In this document: positions 27,961 to 35,131 of the stretch, one piece after another
Numbering within the stretch: the stretch's first letter is position 1
Layout: every line of letters starts with the position of its first letter
From: Variovorax gossypii
GTDB lineage: Bacteria > Pseudomonadota > Gammaproteobacteria > Burkholderiales > Burkholderiaceae_C
Direction of reading: 5' to 3'
NCBI RefSeq assembly: GCF_003965815.1
Contig: NZ_RXOE01000002.1
Location: forward strand, 744,001-808,000
DNA: 64,000 nt
Made by a program: the position numbers and the translations under genes
The notes under the pieces: generated by a model
What the model saw: only the letters and a program-made list of their open reading frames with translations
What the model was told of the DNA's origin: nothing
Database searches by the model: none

Positions 27961-29397
27961 ATGGCTGAATTCCACGAGATCTCCCCCAACGCACCCGCCG
28001 GCGCCAAGCTGCTGAACTGGGTCGACAACCGTTTCCCGCTGAGCAAGCTGTGGAACGACCAGTGGGGCAAGTACTACGCGCCGAAGAACTTCAACTTCTG
28101 GTACATCTTCGGCTCGCTGGCGATGCTGGTCCTGGTGATCCAGATCGTCACCGGCATCTTCCTCGTCATGCACTACAAGCCCGACGCGAACCAGGCGTTC
28201 GCATCGGTCGAGTACATCATGCGCGACGTGCCGTGGGGCTGGCTGATCCGCTACATCCACTCGACGGGCGCCTCGGCGTTCTTCATCGTGGTGTACCTGC
28301 ACATGTTCCGCGGCCTCATGTACGGCAGCTACCGCAAGCCGCGCGAGCTGATCTGGGTGTTCGGCTGCGCGATCTTCCTGTGCCTGATGGCCGAGGCCTT
28401 CATGGGCTACCTGCTGCCCTGGGGCCAGATGTCCTACTGGGGCGCCCAGGTGATCGTGAACCTGTTCGCCGCCATCCCCTTCATCGGCCCCGACCTGGCC
28501 CTGCTGATCCGCGGCGACTACGTGGTGAGCGACGCCACGCTGAACCGATTCTTCAGCTTCCACGTGATCGCGGTGCCGCTGGTGCTGCTGGGCCTGGTGG
28601 TCGCCCACCTGATCGCCCTGCACGAAGTGGGCTCCAACAACCCCGACGGCATCGAGATCAAGGCCAAGCGTGGCCCCGACGGCCATCCGCTGGACGGCAT
28701 TCCGTCGCATCCGTACTACACCGTGCACGACATCTTCGGCGTGGTGGTGTTCCTCACGATCTTCTCGGCGGTGATCTTCTTCGCCCCCGAAGCCGGCGGC
28801 TACTTCCTCGAATACAACAACTTCATCCCGGCCGACTCGCTGAAGACGCCGAACCACATCGCCCCGGTGTGGTACTTCACGCCGTTCTATTCGATGCTGC
28901 GCGCGACCACCGACGACATGGTCAACGTGTTCTCGCTGATCATCGCAGCGGCCGCCCTCTGGAATCTCTTCAAGGGCAAGTCGGGCATGGGCCTGAAGAT
29001 CGCCGGCCTCGTCGTGGCTGCCGTCGTGATCTGCCTGCTCAAGTACTTCGACGCCAAGTTCTGGGGCGTGGTCGTCATGGGCGGCTCGGTCATCATCCTG
29101 TTCTTCCTGCCGTGGCTCGACCACAGCGAAGTCAAGTCGATCCGCTACCGTCCGGGCTGGCACAAGTACGTGTACGGCCTCTTCGTGTTCTTCTTCCTGA
29201 TCCTGGGCTACCTGGGCATCCAGCCTCCCGGCGTGTGGGGCGAACTGGCCATCGGCTCGTTCAAGCTGGACATCGCGCAGACCATCTCGCAGATCGGCAC
29301 CCTCGTGTACTTCGGCTTCTTCCTCCTGATGCCGTGGTGGAGCCGCAAGGGCGAGTTCAAGACCGTGCCCGAGCGCGTGGTCTTCGCCGCCCATTGA
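27961..29397 (+). CDS. petB: Ubiquinol-cytochrome c reductase, cytochrome b subunit
   Basis: The 478-residue membrane protein holds two haems. Haem-ligand His pairs lie in RYIHSTGAS / VYLHMFRGL and in FSFHVIAVP / VVAHLIALHE. The quinol-site motif reads PVWY (in APVWYFTPFYSML), where mitochondrial and alpha-proteobacterial proteins have PEWY. The C-terminal part has three to four more membrane helices. It is the middle gene of petABC. Confidence 0.98.
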   Translation: MAEFHEISPNAPAGAKLLNWVDNRFPLSKLWNDQWGKYYAPKNFNFWYIFGSLAMLVLVIQIVTGIFLVMHYKPDANQAFASVEYIMRDVPWGWLIRYIHSTGASAFFIVVYLHMFRGLMYGSYRKPRELIWVFGCAIFLCLMAEAFMGYLLPWGQMSYWGAQVIVNLFAAIPFIGPDLALLIRGDYVVSDATLNRFFSFHVIAVPLVLLGLVVAHLIALHEVGSNNPDGIEIKAKRGPDGHPLDGIPSHPYYTVHDIFGVVVFLTIFSAVIFFAPEAGGYFLEYNNFIPADSLKTPNHIAPVWYFTPFYSMLRATTDDMVNVFSLIIAAAALWNLFKGKSGMGLKIAGLVVAAVVICLLKYFDAKFWGVVVMGGSVIILFFLPWLDHSEVKSIRYRPGWHKYVYGLFVFFFLILGYLGIQPPGVWGELAIGSFKLDIAQTISQIGTLVYFGFFLLMPWWSRKGEFKTVPERVVFAAH

Positions 29398-29433
29398 GAC
29401 AACCAGAAGCGCAAGAGAGCTGAGAGAAACACG

Positions 29434-30210
29434 ATGAAGAAAAGCATTTCCGGCTGGCTCGCGGTCCTGGGGCTCGCTCTGGGCCTGACCTTCTCCGCGG
29501 CGGCATCGGCCGAGTCCGAGGGCATCGCGTGGGACAAGGCTCCCAACAAGACGACCGACCTGGCGTCCCTGCAGAACGGGGCCAAGCTGTTCGTCAACTA
29601 CTGCCTGAACTGCCACTCGGCCGCCTTCATGCGCTACAACCGCCTGCAGGACATCGGCATTACCGAGCAGCAGATCAAGGACAACCTTCTGTTCACGACC
29701 GACAAGGTCGGCGAAACCATGAAGGCCAACATCGACGCGCGCCAGGCCAAGGAATGGTTCGGCACCACGCCGCCCGACCTGACGCTGGTCGCCCGTTCGC
29801 GCGCCGGTCACGGCGGCACCGGCGCCGACTACCTCTACACGTACCTCCGCACCTACTACCGCGACGGAACCAAGGCCACCGGCTGGAACAATCTCGTGTT
29901 CCCGAGCGTCGCCATGCCGAACCCCCTGTGGGAACTGCAAGGCGAACGCCGCCCGGTGTATGCCAAGGTGGAGCAGCACGGCCACGAAGCCGAGGTGTTC
30001 ACGGGCAAATGGGAGCAAGTCACTCCCGGTACCCTGACACCCGTGCAATACGATGCTGCTGTCGGCGACCTGGTGGGCTACCTGCAATGGATGGCTGAAC
30101 CGGCACAGAACACCCGCATCCGCATCGGCGTATGGGTGCTCCTGTTCCTGGCCATGTCGGTGGTGTTCGTGTGGCGGCTGAACGCCTCGTACTGGAAAGA
30201 CGTCAAGTAG
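29434..30210 (+). CDS. petC: Ubiquinol-cytochrome c reductase, cytochrome c1 subunit
   Basis: The 258-residue product has a signal peptide (MKKSISGWLAVLGLALGL, cut after ASA), the covalent haem motif CLNCH (within YCLNCHSAAFMRYNRL), a periplasmic domain and a C-terminal membrane anchor (GVWVLLFLAMSVVFVW). It accepts electrons from the Rieske centre. Two hairpins follow the stop. Confidence 0.97.
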   Translation: MKKSISGWLAVLGLALGLTFSAAASAESEGIAWDKAPNKTTDLASLQNGAKLFVNYCLNCHSAAFMRYNRLQDIGITEQQIKDNLLFTTDKVGETMKANIDARQAKEWFGTTPPDLTLVARSRAGHGGTGADYLYTYLRTYYRDGTKATGWNNLVFPSVAMPNPLWELQGERRPVYAKVEQHGHEAEVFTGKWEQVTPGTLTPVQYDAAVGDLVGYLQWMAEPAQNTRIRIGVWVLLFLAMSVVFVWRLNASYWKDVK

Positions 30211-30223
30211 TTCCGTCCACGCC

Positions 30224-30290
30224 GACCGGATACCCTCGGGCATCCGGTCCCGCAGAGTGGGTTGCCAACGCGACCCACTCTTTTTGATTT
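30224..30290 (+). terminator. Tandem hairpins ending in a Rho-independent terminator after petC
   Basis: First hairpin: GACCGGAT (30224-30231) with ATCCGGTC (30242-30249). Second: AGAGTGGGT (30254-30262) with ACCCACTCT (30273-30281), followed by TTTTTGATTTTT. The second has the form of an intrinsic terminator and lies only 17 bases before the sspA start, so sspA expression must survive it by read-through or start within it. Confidence 0.75.
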
Positions 30291-30306
30291 TTAGGAGTCT
30301 CTCGCC

Positions 30307-30918
30307 ATGATGGTCTTGTATTCAGGAACGACTTGCCCCTTTTCCCACCGCTGCCGCTTCGTGTTGTTCGAAAAGGGCATGGACTTCGAGATCCGCGACG
30401 TCGATCTCTACAACAAGCCCGAAGACATCAGCGTGATGAACCCGTACGGCCAGGTGCCGATCCTGGTCGAGCGCGACCTGATCCTGTACGAGTCGAACAT
30501 CATCAACGAGTACATCGACGAGCGCTTCCCGCATCCCCAGCTGATGCCCGGCGACCCGGTCGATCGCGCCCGCGTGCGCCTGTTCCTGCTCAACTTCGAG
30601 AAGGAGCTCTTCGTGCACGTCTCGACGCTCGAGAACCGCACCACCAAGGGCAACGAGAAGGCGCTGGAAAAGGCCCGCTCGCACATCCGCGACCGCCTCA
30701 CGCAGCTGGCACCCGTGTTCCTCAAGAACAAGTACATGCTGGGCGACAACTTCTCGATGCTCGACGTGGCCATCGCGCCGCTGCTGTGGCGCCTCGACTA
30801 CTACGGCATCGACCTGAGCAAGAACGCAGCACCGCTGCTGAAGTACGCCGAGCGCATCTTCTCGCGCCCGGCCTACATCGAGGCGCTGACCCCGTCCGAA
30901 AAGGTCATGCGAAAGTAA
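30307..30918 (+). CDS. sspA: Stringent starvation protein A (GST-fold RNA polymerase-associated)
   Basis: The 203-residue product has a thioredoxin-like N-terminal domain (LYSGTTCPFSHRCRFVLFEKG, written across residues 4-24, and NPYGQVPILVERD) and an alpha-helical GST C-terminal domain (NFSMLDVAIAPLLWRLDYYG). SspA binds RNA polymerase and alters transcription under starvation and acid stress. petABC-sspA-sspB order is common in beta-proteobacteria. The start has TTAGGAG upstream. Confidence 0.94.
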   Translation: MMVLYSGTTCPFSHRCRFVLFEKGMDFEIRDVDLYNKPEDISVMNPYGQVPILVERDLILYESNIINEYIDERFPHPQLMPGDPVDRARVRLFLLNFEKELFVHVSTLENRTTKGNEKALEKARSHIRDRLTQLAPVFLKNKYMLGDNFSMLDVAIAPLLWRLDYYGIDLSKNAAPLLKYAERIFSRPAYIEALTPSEKVMRK

Positions 30919-30927
30919 TTAAGATCG

Positions 30928-31022
30928 CCCCCAGGCTTCGCGCACTTCGTGTCGCTTCGCCAACCCCCTTCCGGGGGCAACACCAGCGGCCCGGCAAAGC
31001 CGGTTCCGCGGTGTTCCGCGAA
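30928..31022 (-). repeat. Interspersed repeat family A, copy 3 (inverted)
   Basis: Reverse complement of the consensus: it begins CCCCCAGGCTTCGCGCACTT and ends GCGGTGTTCCGCGAA. It lies between sspA and sspB, genes expected to be co-transcribed, so the repeat is probably part of their mRNA and can fold. Confidence 0.92.
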
Positions 31023-31075
31023 GAGACAGTGGCCTATTCGAGGCCACGATTTCGCGATTGCACGGTACCAATTTC

Positions 31076-31651
31076 ATGATCAACGCGCTCGAGTCGTCCT
31101 CCACCCGCCCGTACCTCATCAGGGCGCTGTACGAATGGTGCACCGACAACGGGTTCACGCCCTACGTCGCGGTGCAGGTCGACGACACCGTCCAGGTTCC
31201 GCGCGAGTACGTGAAGAACGGCGAGATCGTGCTCAACATCAGCTTCGACGCGACCAGCTCGCTCAAGCTCGGCAACGACTTCATCGAGTTCAAGGCCCGT
31301 TTCGCGGGCACGGCGCGTGAAATCAGCGTGCCGGTGGGACGGGTGATCGCCATCTACGCGCGCGAGAACGGGCAGGGCATGGCGTTTCCCGCGCCCGCGC
31401 CTGCCGTTTCGTCCGACAACGACGGCGCCGAGGTATCGGCGCCTTCCGCGCAAGGCGCTTCGCGGGCACCGCTGCGCGATGCATCGCGCGGTGGCGCGGA
31501 GGGCGGCGACGCCGGCAAGATCGTCCACCTGGTGACGGGCGACGACGGCAGCGAAGCAGTCGATGCCGGTGCGTCCGCCGACCCGACCGACGAGCCGCCG
31601 CGCCCGCCGGCTGGCGGCGGCGCGAGGCCGTCGCTCAAGCGCATCAAGTAG
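31076..31651 (+). CDS. sspB: ClpXP protease specificity-enhancing factor SspB
   Basis: Adaptor that delivers ssrA-tagged proteins to ClpXP. The 191-residue product has the conserved N-terminal domain: STRPYLIRALYEWCTDNGFTP, QVPREYVKNGEIVLNIS, LGNDFIEFKARFAG and VGRVIAIYARENGQGM. A long, poorly conserved acidic/Pro-rich linker leads to the short C-terminal tail RPSLKRIK that would dock on ClpX. ATG at 31076 is used; a TTG at 31058 is less likely. Confidence 0.95.
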   Translation: MINALESSSTRPYLIRALYEWCTDNGFTPYVAVQVDDTVQVPREYVKNGEIVLNISFDATSSLKLGNDFIEFKARFAGTAREISVPVGRVIAIYARENGQGMAFPAPAPAVSSDNDGAEVSAPSAQGASRAPLRDASRGGAEGGDAGKIVHLVTGDDGSEAVDAGASADPTDEPPRPPAGGGARPSLKRIK

Positions 31652-31690
31652 CGGATGCAGCGGGCCGCCGGGCATGCCGGCCGGCACCAC

Positions 31691-31696
31691 TAGAAT
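31691..31696 (+). promoter_or_regulatory. Putative -10 box of the tRNA-Thr gene
   Basis: TAGAAT lies 11 bases upstream of the first tRNA base. No convincing -35 element is seen in the GC-rich stretch before it. Confidence 0.4.
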
Positions 31697-31707
31697 CACT
31701 GGAATTC

Positions 31708-31783
31708 GCCGCTTTAGCTCAATTGGTAGAGCACCCGCCTTGTAAGCGGAAGGTCGTCAGTTCGATTCCGACAAGCGGCACCA
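31708..31783 (+). tRNA. tRNA-Thr (anticodon UGU)
   Basis: A 76-base cloverleaf: acceptor arm GCCGCTT pairs with AAGCGGC, followed by A and an encoded CCA. The D-arm reads AGCTCAATTGGTAGAGC, the anticodon loop CTTGTAA with TGT, and the T-loop TTCGATT. One mismatch is present in the T-stem when drawn by hand. An intrinsic terminator follows nine bases later. Confidence 0.94.
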
Positions 31784-31791
31784 CGAAAAAG

Positions 31792-31830
31792 AACCCCTGA
31801 GCCCCGAAACGGCTCAGGGGTTTTTCTTTT
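31792..31830 (+). terminator. Rho-independent terminator after tRNA-Thr
   Basis: AACCCCTGAGCC (31792-31803) pairs with GGCTCAGGGGTT (31811-31822) over a 7-base loop, followed by TTTCTTTT. It also faces the end of the minus-strand SWIM gene, so it may serve both directions. Confidence 0.92.
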
Positions 31831-31850
31831 TTCGTCCTCCGGCTTCCGGC

Positions 31851-34010
31851 TCAAGCCGAGGCGGATTGCGCCACGCCCTGCATCAGCAGCCCCAGCATCG
31901 CCAGCTGGGCCACCAGCGCCGGCCGTTGCGACGAGCGCATGTTTTCCAGCACGGCAGCCAGCAGCGTCGAGCTCTTGCCCAGTCCCGCCTGCTTCAGCCG
32001 CAGCACCTGGGCCTGCGCCCGCGACAGCGCCCCTCCGCTCTGGTGCCGCAGGCCCTGCCTGAGCCAGAGGGACAGCAGTTCCAGCGTGTCACCGGCGAGA
32101 GCGTTCAGGGCGGGTGCTTCCTCGGTGTCGCTTTGCAGGCCCAGCGGCTGCGGCGCGGCTGCCTCGACCTGAAGCACCACCGCACGCTGCGCCGTCAGCA
32201 GCGCCAGCGGCTGCATGACGGCCCGGTCGCCCTGCAGGTGCACCGTGCCCGCCACGGCGCGCAGCGGGCCGTGCTCGCCGGCGAGCGTGCGGGCCAGTGC
32301 ATCGACCGCGCCGGGCGAGACCGCGCGATGCGGCAATGCCAGATGCAGGCATTGGTCGTCGTCGTCCGTACCGGCTTCATCCGTTGCGGAGTCCTCCGGC
32401 GCAGCCTGCCCGAGCCGGGCGTGCAGCACCTGTGCCGCCGCGTCCCAATGGCACGAGGCCACTTCCATGCGCTCGAAGGCCACCACGTGCAACTGACCCG
32501 AAGCACCGGCCGAAGAGCCGCTCGCGGCCTGCCTCGGCCGCACGAAATCCGGCTGGGCCTCGCGCAGGTGAGCCACCAGCGCGGCTACGCTGTCCTGCCG
32601 CAGCGGGGCGACTAGGTCGTCCCACGACTTGGGCGACAGCGGCAGCACGCCCGTCTGCCGCGCGCCGGCCGTGATGTCGACCAGCCCGTTGGCGCGCCGC
32701 GTCGCGGTCTTGGTGATGACCTGCCCGCTCGCCAGCTGCCGCAGCGGAAAGCCGGCAACGCGCCGGTTCATGAGGTTGGGCGCGGCACCGCCGGCCGCCG
32801 CGTCGCCTTCGCGCGACCAATGGCGCTCCAGCACCGTCACGTTCTGCGTGTCGGGGTCGGCGAACAGGATGCTCGCGCCCTCGGCGCTTTCGTCGGACCA
32901 GAGTTCGGCCCCGAGCGACACCAGCCGCAGATGGTCGAGCGCGACCTCGCCCTTCACGCCGATGCCGAGGATCTGGCTTGCCGGCAGCGCGGCCCGCGCG
33001 GAGCCCGGCTGCTGCGGCCGTCCGGCATGCGTCGCAGCCTGCAGTCGCGCCCACAGCTCGGTGAGCACGCGCAGCAGCCGCAGCGGCTCGAAGCGGCTGC
33101 TGCGCGCCTGTTGCGCCTGCAGCAGCTGCCAGAGTTCGTCGAGCGCGTCGTCCACCCAGCTCCAGCCCTGCGCGCGGACCTGGTCCCGTACGGCCTCGAA
33201 GCGGGCGGCCAGCGCCATCGCGGGCTGGCTCGATCCGTCCAGCCACAGCGACAGCAGCAGGGCGTCGACCTGCGCGCGCAATGCAAGCGCGGCTTCGCCC
33301 TGCATCACGGAAGAAGGCTGCGGCACGGCGTCGCCCGCGTCCCCGTTTGCCGACGCGTTCGGCTGGACCTCGACCATCACCTCCGCCGATCCCGGCGCCA
33401 GCGCCCCGGCCTGCCGGAACGCCCATACCGCGATCACGACGTGCGCGCAGCCGCTGCCCTGCTTGCAGTCGCAACGTGCATGAACCAGCGAGCTGCGCGA
33501 GAAGAAGCGCACGCTGCACATCGGCAGCCGCGCCACCGGCGGCGCGCTGGCGCTGCGCCAGGCCTGCACGCCGACCACGGGGCGCGCGGCGGCGAGCTTG
33601 TTCGCCTGCTCGAGCACCGAGGGCGCGAGGCTCGCGGCCAGCACGGCGTCATCGAACTGCGCGGGGTTCCATGCGCCTTCCGGTTCGGCCGAAGTTTCTT
33701 CGGGCGCGGCGGCCGATGCGGCCCGGGCCTGGTAAGCCAGCACCAGCATCACCCGGTGCCGGCACATGCCGCTCGCGGGGCAGCTGCACTGCGCGTCGCG
33801 CAGCGTGCGACCCGGCGGCAGGCTGGTGCGCACGCCGTCGTCGAACTGCGCCTGCACCGTGCCGTCGGCGCCGGTCTCCAGCGTCGGCAGCAGCCCGGCC
33901 GCCACGTCCTTCTGCGCGCGCTTGACGAAGCCGGCGTTCGCCAGCGCCGTCAGCGCCTCGGGCGTGAGCTCGAGCAGGTCGGCCCGCAATGCCGCGATGT
34001 CGCCGCTCAT
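31851..34010 (-). CDS. yehQ: SWIM zinc-finger protein (YehQ-like)
   Basis: The 719-residue product has two SWIM-type zinc-binding motifs of form CxC-x5-CxH: Cys75, Cys77, Cys83, His85 (QCSCPASGMCRH) and Cys180, Cys182, Cys188, His190 (RCDCKQGSGCAH). The rest is an alpha-rich, Ala/Gln-rich region without recognised catalytic motifs. It is the last gene of a five-gene minus-strand cluster and overlaps the VWA gene by four bases. Cluster order matches E. coli yehI-L-M-P-Q, hence the name; function unknown. SWIM motifs usually mediate DNA or protein binding. Confidence 0.85.
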   Translation of the reverse strand: MSGDIAALRADLLELTPEALTALANAGFVKRAQKDVAAGLLPTLETGADGTVQAQFDDGVRTSLPPGRTLRDAQCSCPASGMCRHRVMLVLAYQARAASAAAPEETSAEPEGAWNPAQFDDAVLAASLAPSVLEQANKLAAARPVVGVQAWRSASAPPVARLPMCSVRFFSRSSLVHARCDCKQGSGCAHVVIAVWAFRQAGALAPGSAEVMVEVQPNASANGDAGDAVPQPSSVMQGEAALALRAQVDALLLSLWLDGSSQPAMALAARFEAVRDQVRAQGWSWVDDALDELWQLLQAQQARSSRFEPLRLLRVLTELWARLQAATHAGRPQQPGSARAALPASQILGIGVKGEVALDHLRLVSLGAELWSDESAEGASILFADPDTQNVTVLERHWSREGDAAAGGAAPNLMNRRVAGFPLRQLASGQVITKTATRRANGLVDITAGARQTGVLPLSPKSWDDLVAPLRQDSVAALVAHLREAQPDFVRPRQAASGSSAGASGQLHVVAFERMEVASCHWDAAAQVLHARLGQAAPEDSATDEAGTDDDDQCLHLALPHRAVSPGAVDALARTLAGEHGPLRAVAGTVHLQGDRAVMQPLALLTAQRAVVLQVEAAAPQPLGLQSDTEEAPALNALAGDTLELLSLWLRQGLRHQSGGALSRAQAQVLRLKQAGLGKSSTLLAAVLENMRSSQRPALVAQLAMLGLLMQGVAQSASA

Positions 34011-35131
34011 CCCTGCACCTTCTCGGCCAGCCAGCCGGCGAGCTGGCCCGGCGTCATGGCACCGATCTGCGCGCCTTCGCGCACAAGCCGCGCCGCCATC
34101 TCGCGGTCGTAGTTGGGCTCGGCATTCGAGTCGAGCGCGGCCAGCCCCAGCACCTTGGCGCCGGACTCCACCAGCGCCTTCACGCGCCGCACCAGCTCGT
34201 GCTCGCTGCCGCCTTCGTAGAAGTCGCTCACCAGCACCACGATGCTCTTCGAGGGATTGGCGACGAGCGACTGCGCATAGGCCACCGCCTTCGCGATGTC
34301 GGTGCCGCCGCCGAGCTGCACCTTCATCAGCAGCTCGACCGGGTCCGACACGTCGGCGGTCAGGTCGACCACCGCCGTGTCGAAGGCCACCAGCCGCGTG
34401 CGCATGCCGGGCAGCTGCCACAGGCAGGCGGCCATCACCGCGCTGTGGATCACCGAGTCGACCATCGAGCCGCTCTGGTCGATCAGCAGGACGATGTCCC
34501 ACGGCTCCGCATGCCGCTTCGTGCGGCTGATGAAGATCGGCCGCTCCACGTAGAGCTTGCGGCGCTGCGGGTCGTAGCGATGCAGGTTGGCCGCCAGCGT
34601 TTGCCTGAAGTCGAAGTTGCGCGCCACCTTCATGCGCGAGCGGCGGCGCCGGTCGCGGCTGCCGCTGAAGGCCTGCCGCACTTCGGTGGCGAGCTTTTCC
34701 ATGATGCGCCGCACCACCTCGGCCACCAGCTTGCGCGCGGCGGCCAGCACCTCGGGGTTCATCAGGTGCTTGGTGTGGAGCACCGCGCGCAGCAGCGATT
34801 CCGAAGGCTCGATGCGCTCCAGCACCTCGAGGTTCGTCACCACCTCGTCGATGCCGTAGCGCTCGACGGCGTCCTGCTCCAGCCTCTCGATCACTTCCTT
34901 CGGAAAGAGCGTGTGGATGGTGTTGATCCAGTCCGGCGTGCTCAGCGCCGAAGGCCCCAGGCCCGCGCTGCGTTCGCCGCGGCTCGCGCGGTCGCTGTCG
35001 CGCCCGTAGAGCCAGTCGAGCGCTGCATCGGCGGCCTGCGCCTCGGCGCTCAGTCCGCCGCAGGCCGATTCGGCCGGGTCGCCCAGCAGCAGGCGCCAGC
35101 GCTGCAGCGGATCGGGAATGTCGAGGCTCAT
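34007..35131 (-). CDS. yehP: VWA-domain protein (YehP-like)
   Basis: The 374-residue product has an alpha-helical N-terminal half and a C-terminal von Willebrand factor A domain with a complete metal-ion-dependent adhesion site: DQSGS at residues 218-222, GGGTDIAKA, and VLVSDFYEGG. A MIDAS-containing VWA next to a MoxR ATPase is the classic MoxR-VWA pairing, in which the ATPase remodels or loads metal into partners. Its start overlaps the DUF5682 stop, and its stop overlaps the SWIM gene start. Confidence 0.9.
   Translation of the reverse strand: MSLDIPDPLQRWRLLLGDPAESACGGLSAEAQAADAALDWLYGRDSDRASRGERSAGLGPSALSTPDWINTIHTLFPKEVIERLEQDAVERYGIDEVVTNLEVLERIEPSESLLRAVLHTKHLMNPEVLAAARKLVAEVVRRIMEKLATEVRQAFSGSRDRRRRSRMKVARNFDFRQTLAANLHRYDPQRRKLYVERPIFISRTKRHAEPWDIVLLIDQSGSMVDSVIHSAVMAACLWQLPGMRTRLVAFDTAVVDLTADVSDPVELLMKVQLGGGTDIAKAVAYAQSLVANPSKSIVVLVSDFYEGGSEHELVRRVKALVESGAKVLGLAALDSNAEPNYDREMAARLVREGAQIGAMTPGQLAGWLAEKVQG

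Noticed and set aside
27637..30243. 868-codon minus-strand open frame
   Set aside because: Antisense to petABC, which have unmistakable cofactor motifs.
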